Assembly: GCA_964567475.1 (NCBI GenBank)
Contig: CAZMMV010000078.1
Location: 1 to 7,367, forward strand
Origin: CAZMMV01 sp964567475
GTDB lineage: Bacteria; Bacillota; Clostridia; Tissierellales; Tissierellaceae
Direction of reading: 5' to 3'
DNA: 7,367 nt
Below, piece after piece: positions 1 to 5,827 of the stretch (position 1 is its first letter; the number at the start of each line of letters is the position of its first letter). Both the position numbers and the translations under genes were made by a program. Under the pieces are notes generated by a model, which saw nothing but the letters and a program-made list of their open reading frames with translations, did no database searches and was not told the origin of the DNA.

Positions 1-37
1 AAGCTCCTAAATCTGTATACAGATTTAGGAGCTTTTT
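1..37 (+). terminator. Intrinsic terminator of an upstream gene outside the window
   Basis: Positions 1-34 form a perfect palindrome (17 + 17 nt, centred on GTATAC at 15-20), and the + strand continues with a T-run at 33-37. As RNA this gives a long stem with a tiny loop followed by U residues, a typical rho-independent terminator. The window begins at the left arm, so the terminated gene, and any matching T-run on the minus strand, cannot be seen. The symmetry would allow it to work in both directions. Confidence 0.8.
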
Positions 38-347
38 ACTGTCTAAAATAAGATTGTAATATTTTGAAACGTTAATCTTAAATCTTTAGAGTATAATTTA
101 TATAGTTTTAGCTAAATCGTATAAGAAACTATCATATGTATAAGAAAACAATATATTTGTAGTTTAAGATAAAAATGATGAACAGGAAATTATGCGTCTA
201 CTTATTAAAAAGTATTAACTAAGGATATTACTAATGTATGTGATATTAAGAGAAATACCTTTTATTATTATATTATTTAATAGTAAACATTTTTATATAA
301 GTATTATCTATTTCAATTAAAATCTGTATTATGATATTTTAATTATG
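38..347. other. Gene-poor stretch between two terminators; no intact gene seen
   Basis: This AT-rich stretch of about 310 bases has no ORF with a convincing ribosome binding site. It holds a perfect but isolated TATAAT at 92-97 whose nearest -35-like element (TTGAAA at 64-69) is 22 nt away, too far for a standard promoter. It also holds two very short reading frames (175-222, 15 codons; 234-320, 28 codons) without good Shine-Dalgarno sequences. No T-box, riboswitch or tRNA pattern was recognised. Because a strong terminator (348-381) follows with no gene in front of it, the stretch could encode a small RNA, act as a 5' leader, or be the debris of a lost gene. Confidence 0.5.
168..320 (+). pseudogene. 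Possible decayed coding remnant (very weak; sigma-factor-like flavour)
   Basis: Read in the frame of position 168, the translation starts DKNDEQEIMRLLIKKY, hits a TAA at 216-218, and continues in the same frame as LRILLMYVILREIPF before turning into low-complexity hydrophobic sequence and a stop at 318-320. The charged-amphipathic pattern with LLIKKY then LRI..MYV.LR loosely recalls the start of region 2 in small ECF-type sigma factors of Clostridia. There is no start codon with a ribosome binding site, an internal stop is present, and the tail does not resemble anything. Chance translation of AT-rich DNA is an equal or better explanation. Confidence 0.12.
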
Positions 348-381
348 AAAGGATGAGGATAAATTTATCCTCATCCTTTTT
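348..381 (+). terminator. Palindromic terminator or attenuator ahead of the ABC operon
   Basis: Positions 348-379 are a perfect palindrome (16 + 16 nt; GGATGAGGAT in the left arm pairs with ATCCTCATCC in the right), extended by T at 380-381 so that the T-run is 377-381. The palindrome also starts with an A-run, so it could work on both strands. It lies 87 nt before the ATPase start codon. With no gene directly upstream on the + strand, it either ends a small transcript from 38-347 or serves as an attenuator in a long leader of the ABC operon. If a promoter at 391-418 is used, it would instead insulate the operon. Confidence 0.75.
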
Positions 382-390
382 AAGTTGTGT

Positions 391-418
391 TTGTTGAATT
401 TGCAAAACAAGATATAAA
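391..418 (+). promoter_or_regulatory. Candidate promoter for the ABC importer operon
   Basis: TTGTTG at 391-396 and TATAAA at 413-418 are separated by 16 nt, a plausible sigma-A type arrangement just after the 348-381 hairpin and 51 nt before the start codon. An imperfect inverted repeat (TTGTT ... AACAA) spans the -35 and spacer and might be an operator. In DNA this AT-rich such matches arise easily; a perfect TATAAT also occurs at 431-436 but without a -35 partner. This is a weak prediction. Confidence 0.3.
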
Positions 419-454
419 AAACAATATTATTATAATAAATAGTATTATATTTAT

Positions 455-464
455 AAGGAGGGTG
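455..464 (+). promoter_or_regulatory. Strong ribosome binding site that sets the GTG start of the ATPase
   Basis: AAGGAGGGTG is close to the full anti-Shine-Dalgarno complement. The GTG at 469 lies 7 nt after GGAGG, which is ideal. An ATG at 467-469 overlaps this GTG one frame away, but it opens only a three-codon frame ending in TAA at 476-478. In the ATPase frame an in-frame TGA at 463-465 blocks any earlier start, and the next in-frame ATG would remove the Walker A motif. GTG is therefore the only sensible start. Confidence 0.85.
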
Positions 465-468
465 ATAT

Positions 469-1533
469 GTGGAAATAAGAATTGAAAATTTATCTAAAAA
501 TTTTAAAAATGTAAAAGCAGTGGAAAATTTAAATGTAAAAATTCATGATGGTGAATTAGTAACATTTTTAGGCCCGAGTGGATGTGGGAAAAGTACAACT
601 CTTTTTATGCTAGCTGGTTTATATGAGCTAGATAGTGGAAAGATTTTTTTTAACGATTTGCTTATAAATGATATACCAACTGAAAAGCGAAATATAGGAA
701 TGGTATTTCAAAATTATGCACTGTATCCTCATATGACTGTATTTAAAAATATTTTATTTCCACTTCAGATGCAAAGAGTTCCTAAAAAAGAAAGTCTTAG
801 AAGATGTGAGGAACTTATGGAATTACTACAAATATCAGAACTTAAAAATAGGAAGCCAAGTCAACTTTCAGGCGGGCAACAACAAAGAGTTGCTATAGCA
901 AGAGCATTGATAAAAAAACCAGAAGTATTGCTTATGGACGAACCTTTATCTAACTTAGATGCAAAACTAAGGATTGAGATGAGAGAGGAAATTAGAAATT
1001 TACAAGAACATTTAGGGATTACTACTATATTTGTAACTCATGATCAAGATGAGGCAACGAGTATATCAGATAAGATAATTATAATGAATAAAGGTCAACT
1101 TCAACAATTTGATAATCCAAGGGAAATCTATAATAATCCAGATAATCTATTTACTGCAAAATTCATGGGAAATGTTCCTATGAATATTTTTAAGCTTAAC
1201 AGAGATGGCAAAGATTTTATTACAAATGCTAATCGGATAGAAGTTAAGAAAAATATTTTTTTAAATAACATAGATAGAGATGAAATTATAATGGCAATTA
1301 GACCAGAGGACTTTACAATTTGTTTAAGAGAAGAAGGTCTATTAAGTGCTAAAGTAGGACAGATTGAAATGAAGGGAAAAGATAATTTAGTGATATGTAC
1401 AATTCAAGATGAAAAGTATAGATGCTTTTGCAGGGATGATGAGATACCTAAAGTGGGAGAGATAATAGGTCTTAAAATTAAAGAGGAAAAGGCTTTTTTA
1501 TTTGATATAGACACAGAAAAAAAGATTTTTTAG
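469..1533 (+). CDS. CUT1-type ABC transporter ATP-binding protein (UgpC/MsmX/MalK-like)
   Basis: This is the cytoplasmic ATPase that powers the importer encoded by the next three genes. All nucleotide-binding motifs are intact in 354 residues: Walker A GPSGCGKST at 35-43, Q-loop Q81 in GMVFQNYALYPHM, signature LSGGQ at 133-137, Walker B VLLMDEP at 153-159, D-loop SNLDA at 161-165 and switch histidine H191 in FVTHDQDEA. From about residue 234 it continues into the C-terminal TOBE/regulatory domain typical of MalK/UgpC proteins, with the family hallmark AIRPED at 276-281. Length is normal for the family. The start is GTG with a strong ribosome binding site. It is the first gene of the operon, 13 bp ahead of the first permease. 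Many Firmicutes CUT1 operons lack an ATPase and share one MsmX-like protein, so this operon is self-sufficient. The family is certain; the transported substrate is unknown, and automatic naming as glycerol-3-phosphate UgpC would be over-precise. Confidence 0.95.
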   Translation: MEIRIENLSKNFKNVKAVENLNVKIHDGELVTFLGPSGCGKSTTLFMLAGLYELDSGKIFFNDLLINDIPTEKRNIGMVFQNYALYPHMTVFKNILFPLQMQRVPKKESLRRCEELMELLQISELKNRKPSQLSGGQQQRVAIARALIKKPEVLLMDEPLSNLDAKLRIEMREEIRNLQEHLGITTIFVTHDQDEATSISDKIIIMNKGQLQQFDNPREIYNNPDNLFTAKFMGNVPMNIFKLNRDGKDFITNANRIEVKKNIFLNNIDRDEIIMAIRPEDFTICLREEGLLSAKVGQIEMKGKDNLVICTIQDEKYRCFCRDDEIPKVGEIIGLKIKEEKAFLFDIDTEKKIF

Positions 1534-1546
1534 AATAGGTGAAAAT

Positions 1547-2440
1547 ATGAGGAAAGAAAATAAATTGAGAACGTTTTTAAATGGAATTATATATCTAATT
1601 CCTGCAATATCTATTTTAACAATATTTCATATATATCCAATTATAAAGGCTTTTATGATGAGTTTTTACACAAAGTATAATTATTTTAAGCATATTGTAT
1701 TTGAATATGGATTTGACAATTATATAAATCTTTTTAATGATGAGAAGTTTATTATAGCTTTAAAAAATACAATTATATTTGTATTAGCTGTAGTTCCTAT
1801 ATCATTGATTCTTTCGGTTTTTATTGCTGTACTTATAAATTCAAATATTAAGTGTAAAGTTCTTTTTAGAAATATATATTTCTTACCATTTATCACAAGT
1901 ACCGCAGCTATAGCAATGGTATGGCAGTGGATATATCATTCTAAGTTTGGATTATTAAATTATATATTGGGATTGATTGGTATAGATTCTGTTGCTTGGC
2001 TTGTAGATCCAAAGTGGTCTATGTTAGCTTTAATAATATTTAGTATATGGAAGACACTTGGTTACAATATACTTATTATATTAACTGGTCTTCAAAATAT
2101 AGACAAACAATATACCGATGCAGCCAAGGTAGATGGAGCTAATAGTGTATTTAGATTTTTTAGAATCACTTTTCCACTTGTATCTCCAACTATGTTTTTT
2201 GTATCAATTACGAGTTTAATTGGATCGTTTAAGGTTTTTAGTGAAGTTTATATTTTATTTGGAAAAAGCCCAGGGCCTTTAAATTCTTGTCTTACAATGG
2301 TTTACTATATTTATGACAAACTAGCTATTAAATATAGTTATGGTTTAGCTTCAGCTGCTTCAGTTGTACTATTTTTAATAGTTTTTATAGTAACCTCAAT
2401 ACAGTTCGTTATAAGTAAAAAATGGGTTCATTATAAATAG
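1547..2440 (+). CDS. CUT1-type ABC transporter permease, first subunit (UgpA/MalF-like)
   Basis: This is one of two membrane subunits forming the translocation channel. The 297 residues show six likely membrane segments, roughly at 11-30, 74-97, 109-130, 159-181, 211-232 and 270-290. The first is followed by the usual loop opening with HIYPIIKAFMMSFY (28-41). The cytoplasmic EAA loop that docks on the ATPase is clear at 189-214: YTDAAKVDGA, with invariant G197, then the FPL element at 209-211. FLPF at 112-115 and the WQWIY patch at 126-130 are also typical of UgpA-type subunits. The ATG follows AGGTGA (1537-1542) with 4 nt spacing. The gene lies 13 bp after the ATPase and 9 bp before the second permease, so translation is probably coupled. 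Family and position as the first permease are secure; the substrate is not determined. Confidence 0.93.
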   Translation: MRKENKLRTFLNGIIYLIPAISILTIFHIYPIIKAFMMSFYTKYNYFKHIVFEYGFDNYINLFNDEKFIIALKNTIIFVLAVVPISLILSVFIAVLINSNIKCKVLFRNIYFLPFITSTAAIAMVWQWIYHSKFGLLNYILGLIGIDSVAWLVDPKWSMLALIIFSIWKTLGYNILIILTGLQNIDKQYTDAAKVDGANSVFRFFRITFPLVSPTMFFVSITSLIGSFKVFSEVYILFGKSPGPLNSCLTMVYYIYDKLAIKYSYGLASAASVVLFLIVFIVTSIQFVISKKWVHYK

Positions 2441-2449
2441 GGGTGCATT

Positions 2450-3271
2450 ATGAATAAAAAAGGTTTAAAAATAATAATTTATTTTATTCTTATATTTGGA
2501 TGTATACTTACACTTCTTCCATTTCTTTGGATGATGAGTACTTCTTTAAAATCAGGAGGAGAAATTTATAAATTGCCTCTTAAATTTTTACCAGAGACTA
2601 TTAAATGGGAAAATTATTCTACAGTAATAAATAAAGTTCCAATAAGAAGTTATGCTTTTAATAGTGTAATTGTATCAGCTATTATAACGATTGGAACTAT
2701 AATAACTTCAGTCTTAGCAGCATTTGCATTTTCTAAAAAAAGGTTTTTTGGAAGGGATGTAATTTTCACTCTTCTCCTAAGTACTATGATGGTTCCTGGA
2801 GAGATGTTAATTGCACCAAATTTTGTAACCCTGTCAAAACTTGGATTAATAAATACAAGAACAGCCCTTTTTATTCCTTGGATAGCTAGTGTATTTGCAA
2901 TATTTTTACTTAGGCAATATTTCTTAGGAATTCCAGAGGAACTTTATCAAGCTGCAAAAATAGATGGTTGTAGTGATTTTAAGTTTTTAATAACGATTAT
3001 GATTCCACTAGCTAAGCCTGGAATAATTACAGTTGCATTAATTAGAATAATAAATAGCTGGAATGAATTTTTATGGCCACTTTTGCTTGTGAGTACACCA
3101 GATATGCGTACTTTACCAGTGGGATTATCACAGTTTATAACTGAGGCAGGGCCTAATTATAATCTGCTTATGGCTTATTCTAGTATTATTATAATTCCTG
3201 TAATAGTATTATATATTTTTTTACAAAAGTATGTAATAGAAGGAGTTTCAAGATCAGGTATCAAAGGTTAG
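2450..3271 (+). CDS. CUT1-type ABC transporter permease, second subunit (UgpE/MalG-like)
   Basis: This is the partner permease of the heterodimeric channel. Its 273 residues match the usual MalG/UgpE length. Features in order: a first membrane segment at about 8-29, followed by the family hallmark WMMSTSLKS (27-35); further segments at roughly 70-95, 104-120, 138-156, 185-205 and 242-260. The EAA loop runs over 163-190 (EELYQAAKIDG with G173, then IPLAKP). WNEFLWPL at 204-211 and the C-terminal tail ending in SRSGIKG correspond to conserved WNEF and GAVKG-like elements of the family. The ribosome binding site AGGGGTG overlaps the stop codon of the preceding permease, which argues for coupled translation and fixes the ATG start. 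A 25-bp gap separates it from the binding-protein gene. Confidence 0.93.
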   Translation: MNKKGLKIIIYFILIFGCILTLLPFLWMMSTSLKSGGEIYKLPLKFLPETIKWENYSTVINKVPIRSYAFNSVIVSAIITIGTIITSVLAAFAFSKKRFFGRDVIFTLLLSTMMVPGEMLIAPNFVTLSKLGLINTRTALFIPWIASVFAIFLLRQYFLGIPEELYQAAKIDGCSDFKFLITIMIPLAKPGIITVALIRIINSWNEFLWPLLLVSTPDMRTLPVGLSQFITEAGPNYNLLMAYSSIIIIPVIVLYIFLQKYVIEGVSRSGIKG

Positions 3272-3296
3272 TAAAAAAATAAATGGGGGTTAAGAT

Positions 3297-4625
3297 ATGA
3301 AAAAAATTTTAATAATATTACTTAGTATTTTTATGATGGTATCTTTCACTGCATGTACAAATGACGGCAAAGTAGATAAAAAAGACGAACTAGTAAATTC
3401 AGATACAAATAAAGAAGTTGTAGAACCAGTAGAACTTGAATTTTGGCATGCAATGTCAGATCAAAATGGAGATGCACTTCAAAAGTTAGTAGACCAATTT
3501 AATGAGGAAAATCCTGGAATAAAGGTAAATGCATATTTTCAAGGACATTATAAAGATTTATTTGAAAAGTTAAGTGGAGCTGCTCAAGCAGATGGACTTC
3601 CTACATTATCAATGATCTATTGTAATAGATTAACAGCTTACGTTATGAATGATTTAGTGGAAGAATTGGATACGTATATATTTGATGAAAAGATAGGAAT
3701 GGACAAGAAAGTTTGGGAAGATATTCCTACAGGTCTTAGAGATAATGGTATGTGGGATGGTAAGCACTATTCACTTCCATTTAACAAAGGTTCATATCTT
3801 ATGTACTATAATGTAGATGAATTAAAAGACGCAGGAGTAGAAGTACCTAAAACTTGGGATGAATTAAAAGAGGTAGCTAAAATTTTATCGAAAGATGGTA
3901 AAAAGGCTGTAGCATTTAATAAAAGTGTAGGAATTGATTTTAGCTTTTGGGTAGAACAAGCTGGTGGACATATATATGATGAAAAAACTGATACAATATT
4001 AATTGATACACCTGAAACTAAAAAAGCTTACGAATATATAGTAGGACTTGTAAATGATGGATTAGCACAAGTTGCATATGAAGATGGATATATAACAGGA
4101 CCTATTTCAAGAGGAGAATCATTTATAGGATTTGCTTCTTCTTCAAATATTCCTAATATGAAAGAGGCTTGTGAAATATCAGGGGTAAATTGGGATGTAG
4201 CTGAACTTCTAGAAGGAGAAAAACAAGCAGCCTTATTCTCAGGAACAGATATAACTATGTTTAACACATCTTCTGATGAGCAAAAGAAAGCTGCTTGGGA
4301 GTTTATGAAGTTTTGGTATGAAAAAGATGTTACAGCTCAATGGGGAGTTGAATCAGGTTATATACCAATGACAGGAGAAGGAATAAAAACGGATATATTT
4401 AAAGATTATGTAAAAGAAAATCCTGGTAAACTTGTAGCAACAAACCAACTTTCAGTTTCTTATCAAGATCCTAAAGGTTTAAATGGATATGCTATTCATA
4501 GCAATATGCAAGAAGCACTAGACCAGATACTAGCTGGTACAAAAACAATAGATGAAGCTCTTAAAGATGCTCAAATAGGAGCAAAAGAAGAGATGGATGA
4601 AGCAAAGAAAAATTTCTCTAAGTAA
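3297..4625 (+). CDS. ABC transporter substrate-binding lipoprotein (family 1, UgpB-like)
   Basis: This extracellular, membrane-anchored receptor delivers substrate to the permease pair. The 442-residue protein starts with a lipoprotein signal peptide (MKKILIILLSIFMMVSFTAC; lipidated Cys20), then a charged linker to about 45. The mature fold opens with VELEFWHAM (45-53) and KLVDQFNEENPG (63-74), the classic start of family-1 solute-binding proteins. GKHYSLPFNKGSYLMYYN (155-172) and PKTWDEL (184-190) closely match UgpB-type sequences, as do FASSSN (279-284) and SGYIPMTG (353-360). By eye, H401 in GYAIHSNM aligns with the C-terminal arginine that I recall contacting the phosphate of glycerol-3-phosphate in E. 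coli UgpB, so a different ligand is likely. The ribosome binding site is GGGGGT at 3285-3290. The gene is last in the ABC operon and is followed by a hairpin that may stabilise its mRNA. Family is secure, ligand unknown. Confidence 0.93.
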   Translation: MKKILIILLSIFMMVSFTACTNDGKVDKKDELVNSDTNKEVVEPVELEFWHAMSDQNGDALQKLVDQFNEENPGIKVNAYFQGHYKDLFEKLSGAAQADGLPTLSMIYCNRLTAYVMNDLVEELDTYIFDEKIGMDKKVWEDIPTGLRDNGMWDGKHYSLPFNKGSYLMYYNVDELKDAGVEVPKTWDELKEVAKILSKDGKKAVAFNKSVGIDFSFWVEQAGGHIYDEKTDTILIDTPETKKAYEYIVGLVNDGLAQVAYEDGYITGPISRGESFIGFASSSNIPNMKEACEISGVNWDVAELLEGEKQAALFSGTDITMFNTSSDEQKKAAWEFMKFWYEKDVTAQWGVESGYIPMTGEGIKTDIFKDYVKENPGKLVATNQLSVSYQDPKGLNGYAIHSNMQEALDQILAGTKTIDEALKDAQIGAKEEMDEAKKNFSK

Positions 4626-4645
4626 TAAAACCTTATAAATAAATG

Positions 4646-4674
4646 AAAGGCCTACAAAACTTGTAAGGCCTTTT
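4646..4674 (+). terminator. Hairpin terminator after the binding-protein gene, probably leaky
   Basis: AAAGGCCT (4646-4653) pairs with AGGCCTTT (4666-4673), and ACAA (4654-4657) with TTGT (4661-4664). One A (4665) is bulged and the loop is AAC (4658-4660). Four T residues (4671-4674) follow, then ATAATA. This is a rho-independent terminator of moderate strength: GC-rich lower stem, short U-tail. The next gene's Shine-Dalgarno sequence begins at 4680, so termination cannot be complete if that gene is transcribed from upstream. Confidence 0.75.
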
Positions 4675-4694
4675 ATAATAGGAGGGAAAACAAA

Positions 4695-5255
4695 ATGGAA
4701 AAAAGAATAATTCTTTCTTGTCATTGCATACTAAATAAATATTCAAAACTTGAGGGGGCTTCGTCAAAAAATCCTGATATAGTAAAACTTCTAAAATTTT
4801 TATTAGAAAATAATATAGGAATAATACAACTTCCATGTGCTGAAATGCATATCTATGGGACAAAAAGATGGGGACATGTAAAAGAACAGTTTGATACCAG
4901 CAACTATAGAGAAACTTCTCAAAAGTTACTAAAACCTATTATAGGACAGATAAAAGACTATATAAATCATGATTATGAATTAGTTGGAACTATATCTATA
5001 GAAGGAAGTCCTAGTTGTGGTGCTTTTAATACTTGTAAAAGCAAAGAATGGAGCGGAGAATTTAAAGATATGAGAAAAGTAGCAGAAAAAGTTTCTTCGA
5101 TAAAATATACAAGGGATAGAGGTGTATTTTTAGAAGAATTAGATAAGATGTTAGATAGCATAGGAGTAAAATCTAAATATTTTGGATTATATGGACAAGA
5201 AGTAGATAGGCTTATATATGATATTAACAAATGTATTAGAAATATTAAAATATAA
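4695..5255 (+). CDS. TudS/DUF523-related putative desulfidase (CD3072-like)
   Basis: A 186-residue cytoplasmic protein without a signal peptide or membrane segment. It carries the three signature blocks of the DUF523/TudS family: an N-terminal SCHCILN...LEG block (8-21) matching the SxCLLGxxVRYDG element with C11 as the equivalent cysteine; QLPCAE (45-50) matching the CPE block, with C48 and E50; and GSPSCG (104-109) with C108. In characterised TudS, three such cysteines hold a [4Fe-4S] cluster that removes sulfur from 2-thiouracil. C11, C48 and C108 are the expected ligands here; C9 and C114 are extra. The C-terminal 70 residues are longer than minimal DUF523 proteins. The name CD3072 is recalled from database family naming and was not checked. 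The ATG follows AGGAGGG (4680-4686). It is 20 nt beyond a hairpin terminator and 50 bp before the S-component-like gene. Desulfidase activity is inference; the substrate is unknown. Confidence 0.82.
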   Translation: MEKRIILSCHCILNKYSKLEGASSKNPDIVKLLKFLLENNIGIIQLPCAEMHIYGTKRWGHVKEQFDTSNYRETSQKLLKPIIGQIKDYINHDYELVGTISIEGSPSCGAFNTCKSKEWSGEFKDMRKVAEKVSSIKYTRDRGVFLEELDKMLDSIGVKSKYFGLYGQEVDRLIYDINKCIRNIKI

Positions 5256-5305
5256 AGTAAATATGGATATTGTATAGAAAGTAGGAATATATAGGATGTG
5301 ATTAA

Positions 5306-5824
5306 ATGAATAAGAATATAAAGTATTTATTGGTTATTATTATAGGAATAGTATTATCAGTTGTAACGCATATAATTCCTATATTTTTATCTGTCCCCAA
5401 GTATATTTATTTAAATATAGCAGGTACAGTGTTGATATCTCTGGTATTTGGACCATTAGGTGGTGGGATATATGCAGGACTATTGCATATATTATTCAAT
5501 AATATAGGTATGGGAATGGGAACTCAAATGCCCGTCTTAACAATTCAAGTTATTCAAGGGATATTGCTAGCTATCACATTAAGGTATATAAAAACTAATT
5601 TGAAGATTATAATTATACCCTTGTTCATGGCTTTAATAAGTTTACCTATAAATACAATTATATATTCTATATTTAATTGTGATTTGGTGGAAAATTCAAG
5701 GAATTTACCAGCTAATTATTTATATTATTTAAAGAATAATTTTGTGGATAACATATTGATGTATTTTTTATCTGTAGTTGTATCGGTTATTATAGTAAAA
5801 ATATTAAATATTAAGGAGAGTTAG
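5306..5824 (+). CDS. Putative ECF transporter S component (CD3073-like membrane protein)
   Basis: A 172-residue, strongly hydrophobic protein with about six membrane segments (roughly 5-26, 36-50, 52-68, 75-95, 99-122, 145-167). Length and layout fit the substrate-capturing S subunit of energy-coupling-factor vitamin/micronutrient importers. The stretch YLNIAGTVLISLVFGPLGGG (35-54) followed by a small glycine-rich turn is typical of S components, where a GP pair precedes the third helix. No EcfA, EcfA' or EcfT gene is in the window, so it would be a group II S component using a shared energising module elsewhere in the genome. The loop NNIGMGMGTQMP (65-76) is distinctive and may line the ligand site. 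The ribosome binding site AGGATGTG (5293-5300) supports the ATG. The stop lies 3 bp before the next gene, so the two are certainly co-transcribed. The assignment rests on overall pattern rather than an invariant motif. Confidence 0.7.
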   Translation: MNKNIKYLLVIIIGIVLSVVTHIIPIFLSVPKYIYLNIAGTVLISLVFGPLGGGIYAGLLHILFNNIGMGMGTQMPVLTIQVIQGILLAITLRYIKTNLKIIIIPLFMALISLPINTIIYSIFNCDLVENSRNLPANYLYYLKNNFVDNILMYFLSVVVSVIIVKILNIKES

Positions 5825-5827
5825 TCT

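Noticed and set aside
65..78. Catabolite-repression (cre) site around TGAAACGTTAATC
   Set aside because: The central CG is one position out of register with the cre consensus and the right half does not match.
64..97. Promoter formed by TTGAAA (64-69) and TATAAT (92-97)
   Set aside because: The spacing is 22 nt, well outside the normal 16-18. No -35-like hexamer occurs at the proper distance, and no gene follows within reach before the 348-381 terminator.
427..438. Palindrome TTATTATAATAA in the leader as an operator
   Set aside because: It is made only of A and T in a region where such palindromes arise by chance; there is no second copy.
4028..4267. Minus-strand reading frame of 79 codons
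   Set aside because: It lies wholly inside the binding-protein gene on the other strand, has no ribosome binding site, and its composition reflects the complement of the real gene.
469..4625. Naming the importer a glycerol-3-phosphate transporter (ugpBACE)
   Set aside because: The family resemblance is real, but the phosphate-contacting arginine seems absent from the binding protein and no glycerol-phosphate metabolism gene is nearby, so the substrate is left open.
4674..4679. TATAAT directly after the hairpin as a -10 box for the desulfidase gene
   Set aside because: No -35 element at suitable spacing (the region is the hairpin itself), and transcription would start inside or after the ribosome binding site.
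4530..4863. Two overlapping minus-strand reading frames (4530-4724 and 4633-4863)
   Set aside because: They run across the terminator hairpin and the ends of two well-supported + strand genes, and their Phe/Leu/Tyr/Cys-rich translations are typical of antisense shadows in AT-rich DNA.
4973..5230. Minus-strand reading frame of 85 codons
   Set aside because: It is entirely antisense to the desulfidase gene, whose Cys motifs clearly support the + strand frame.
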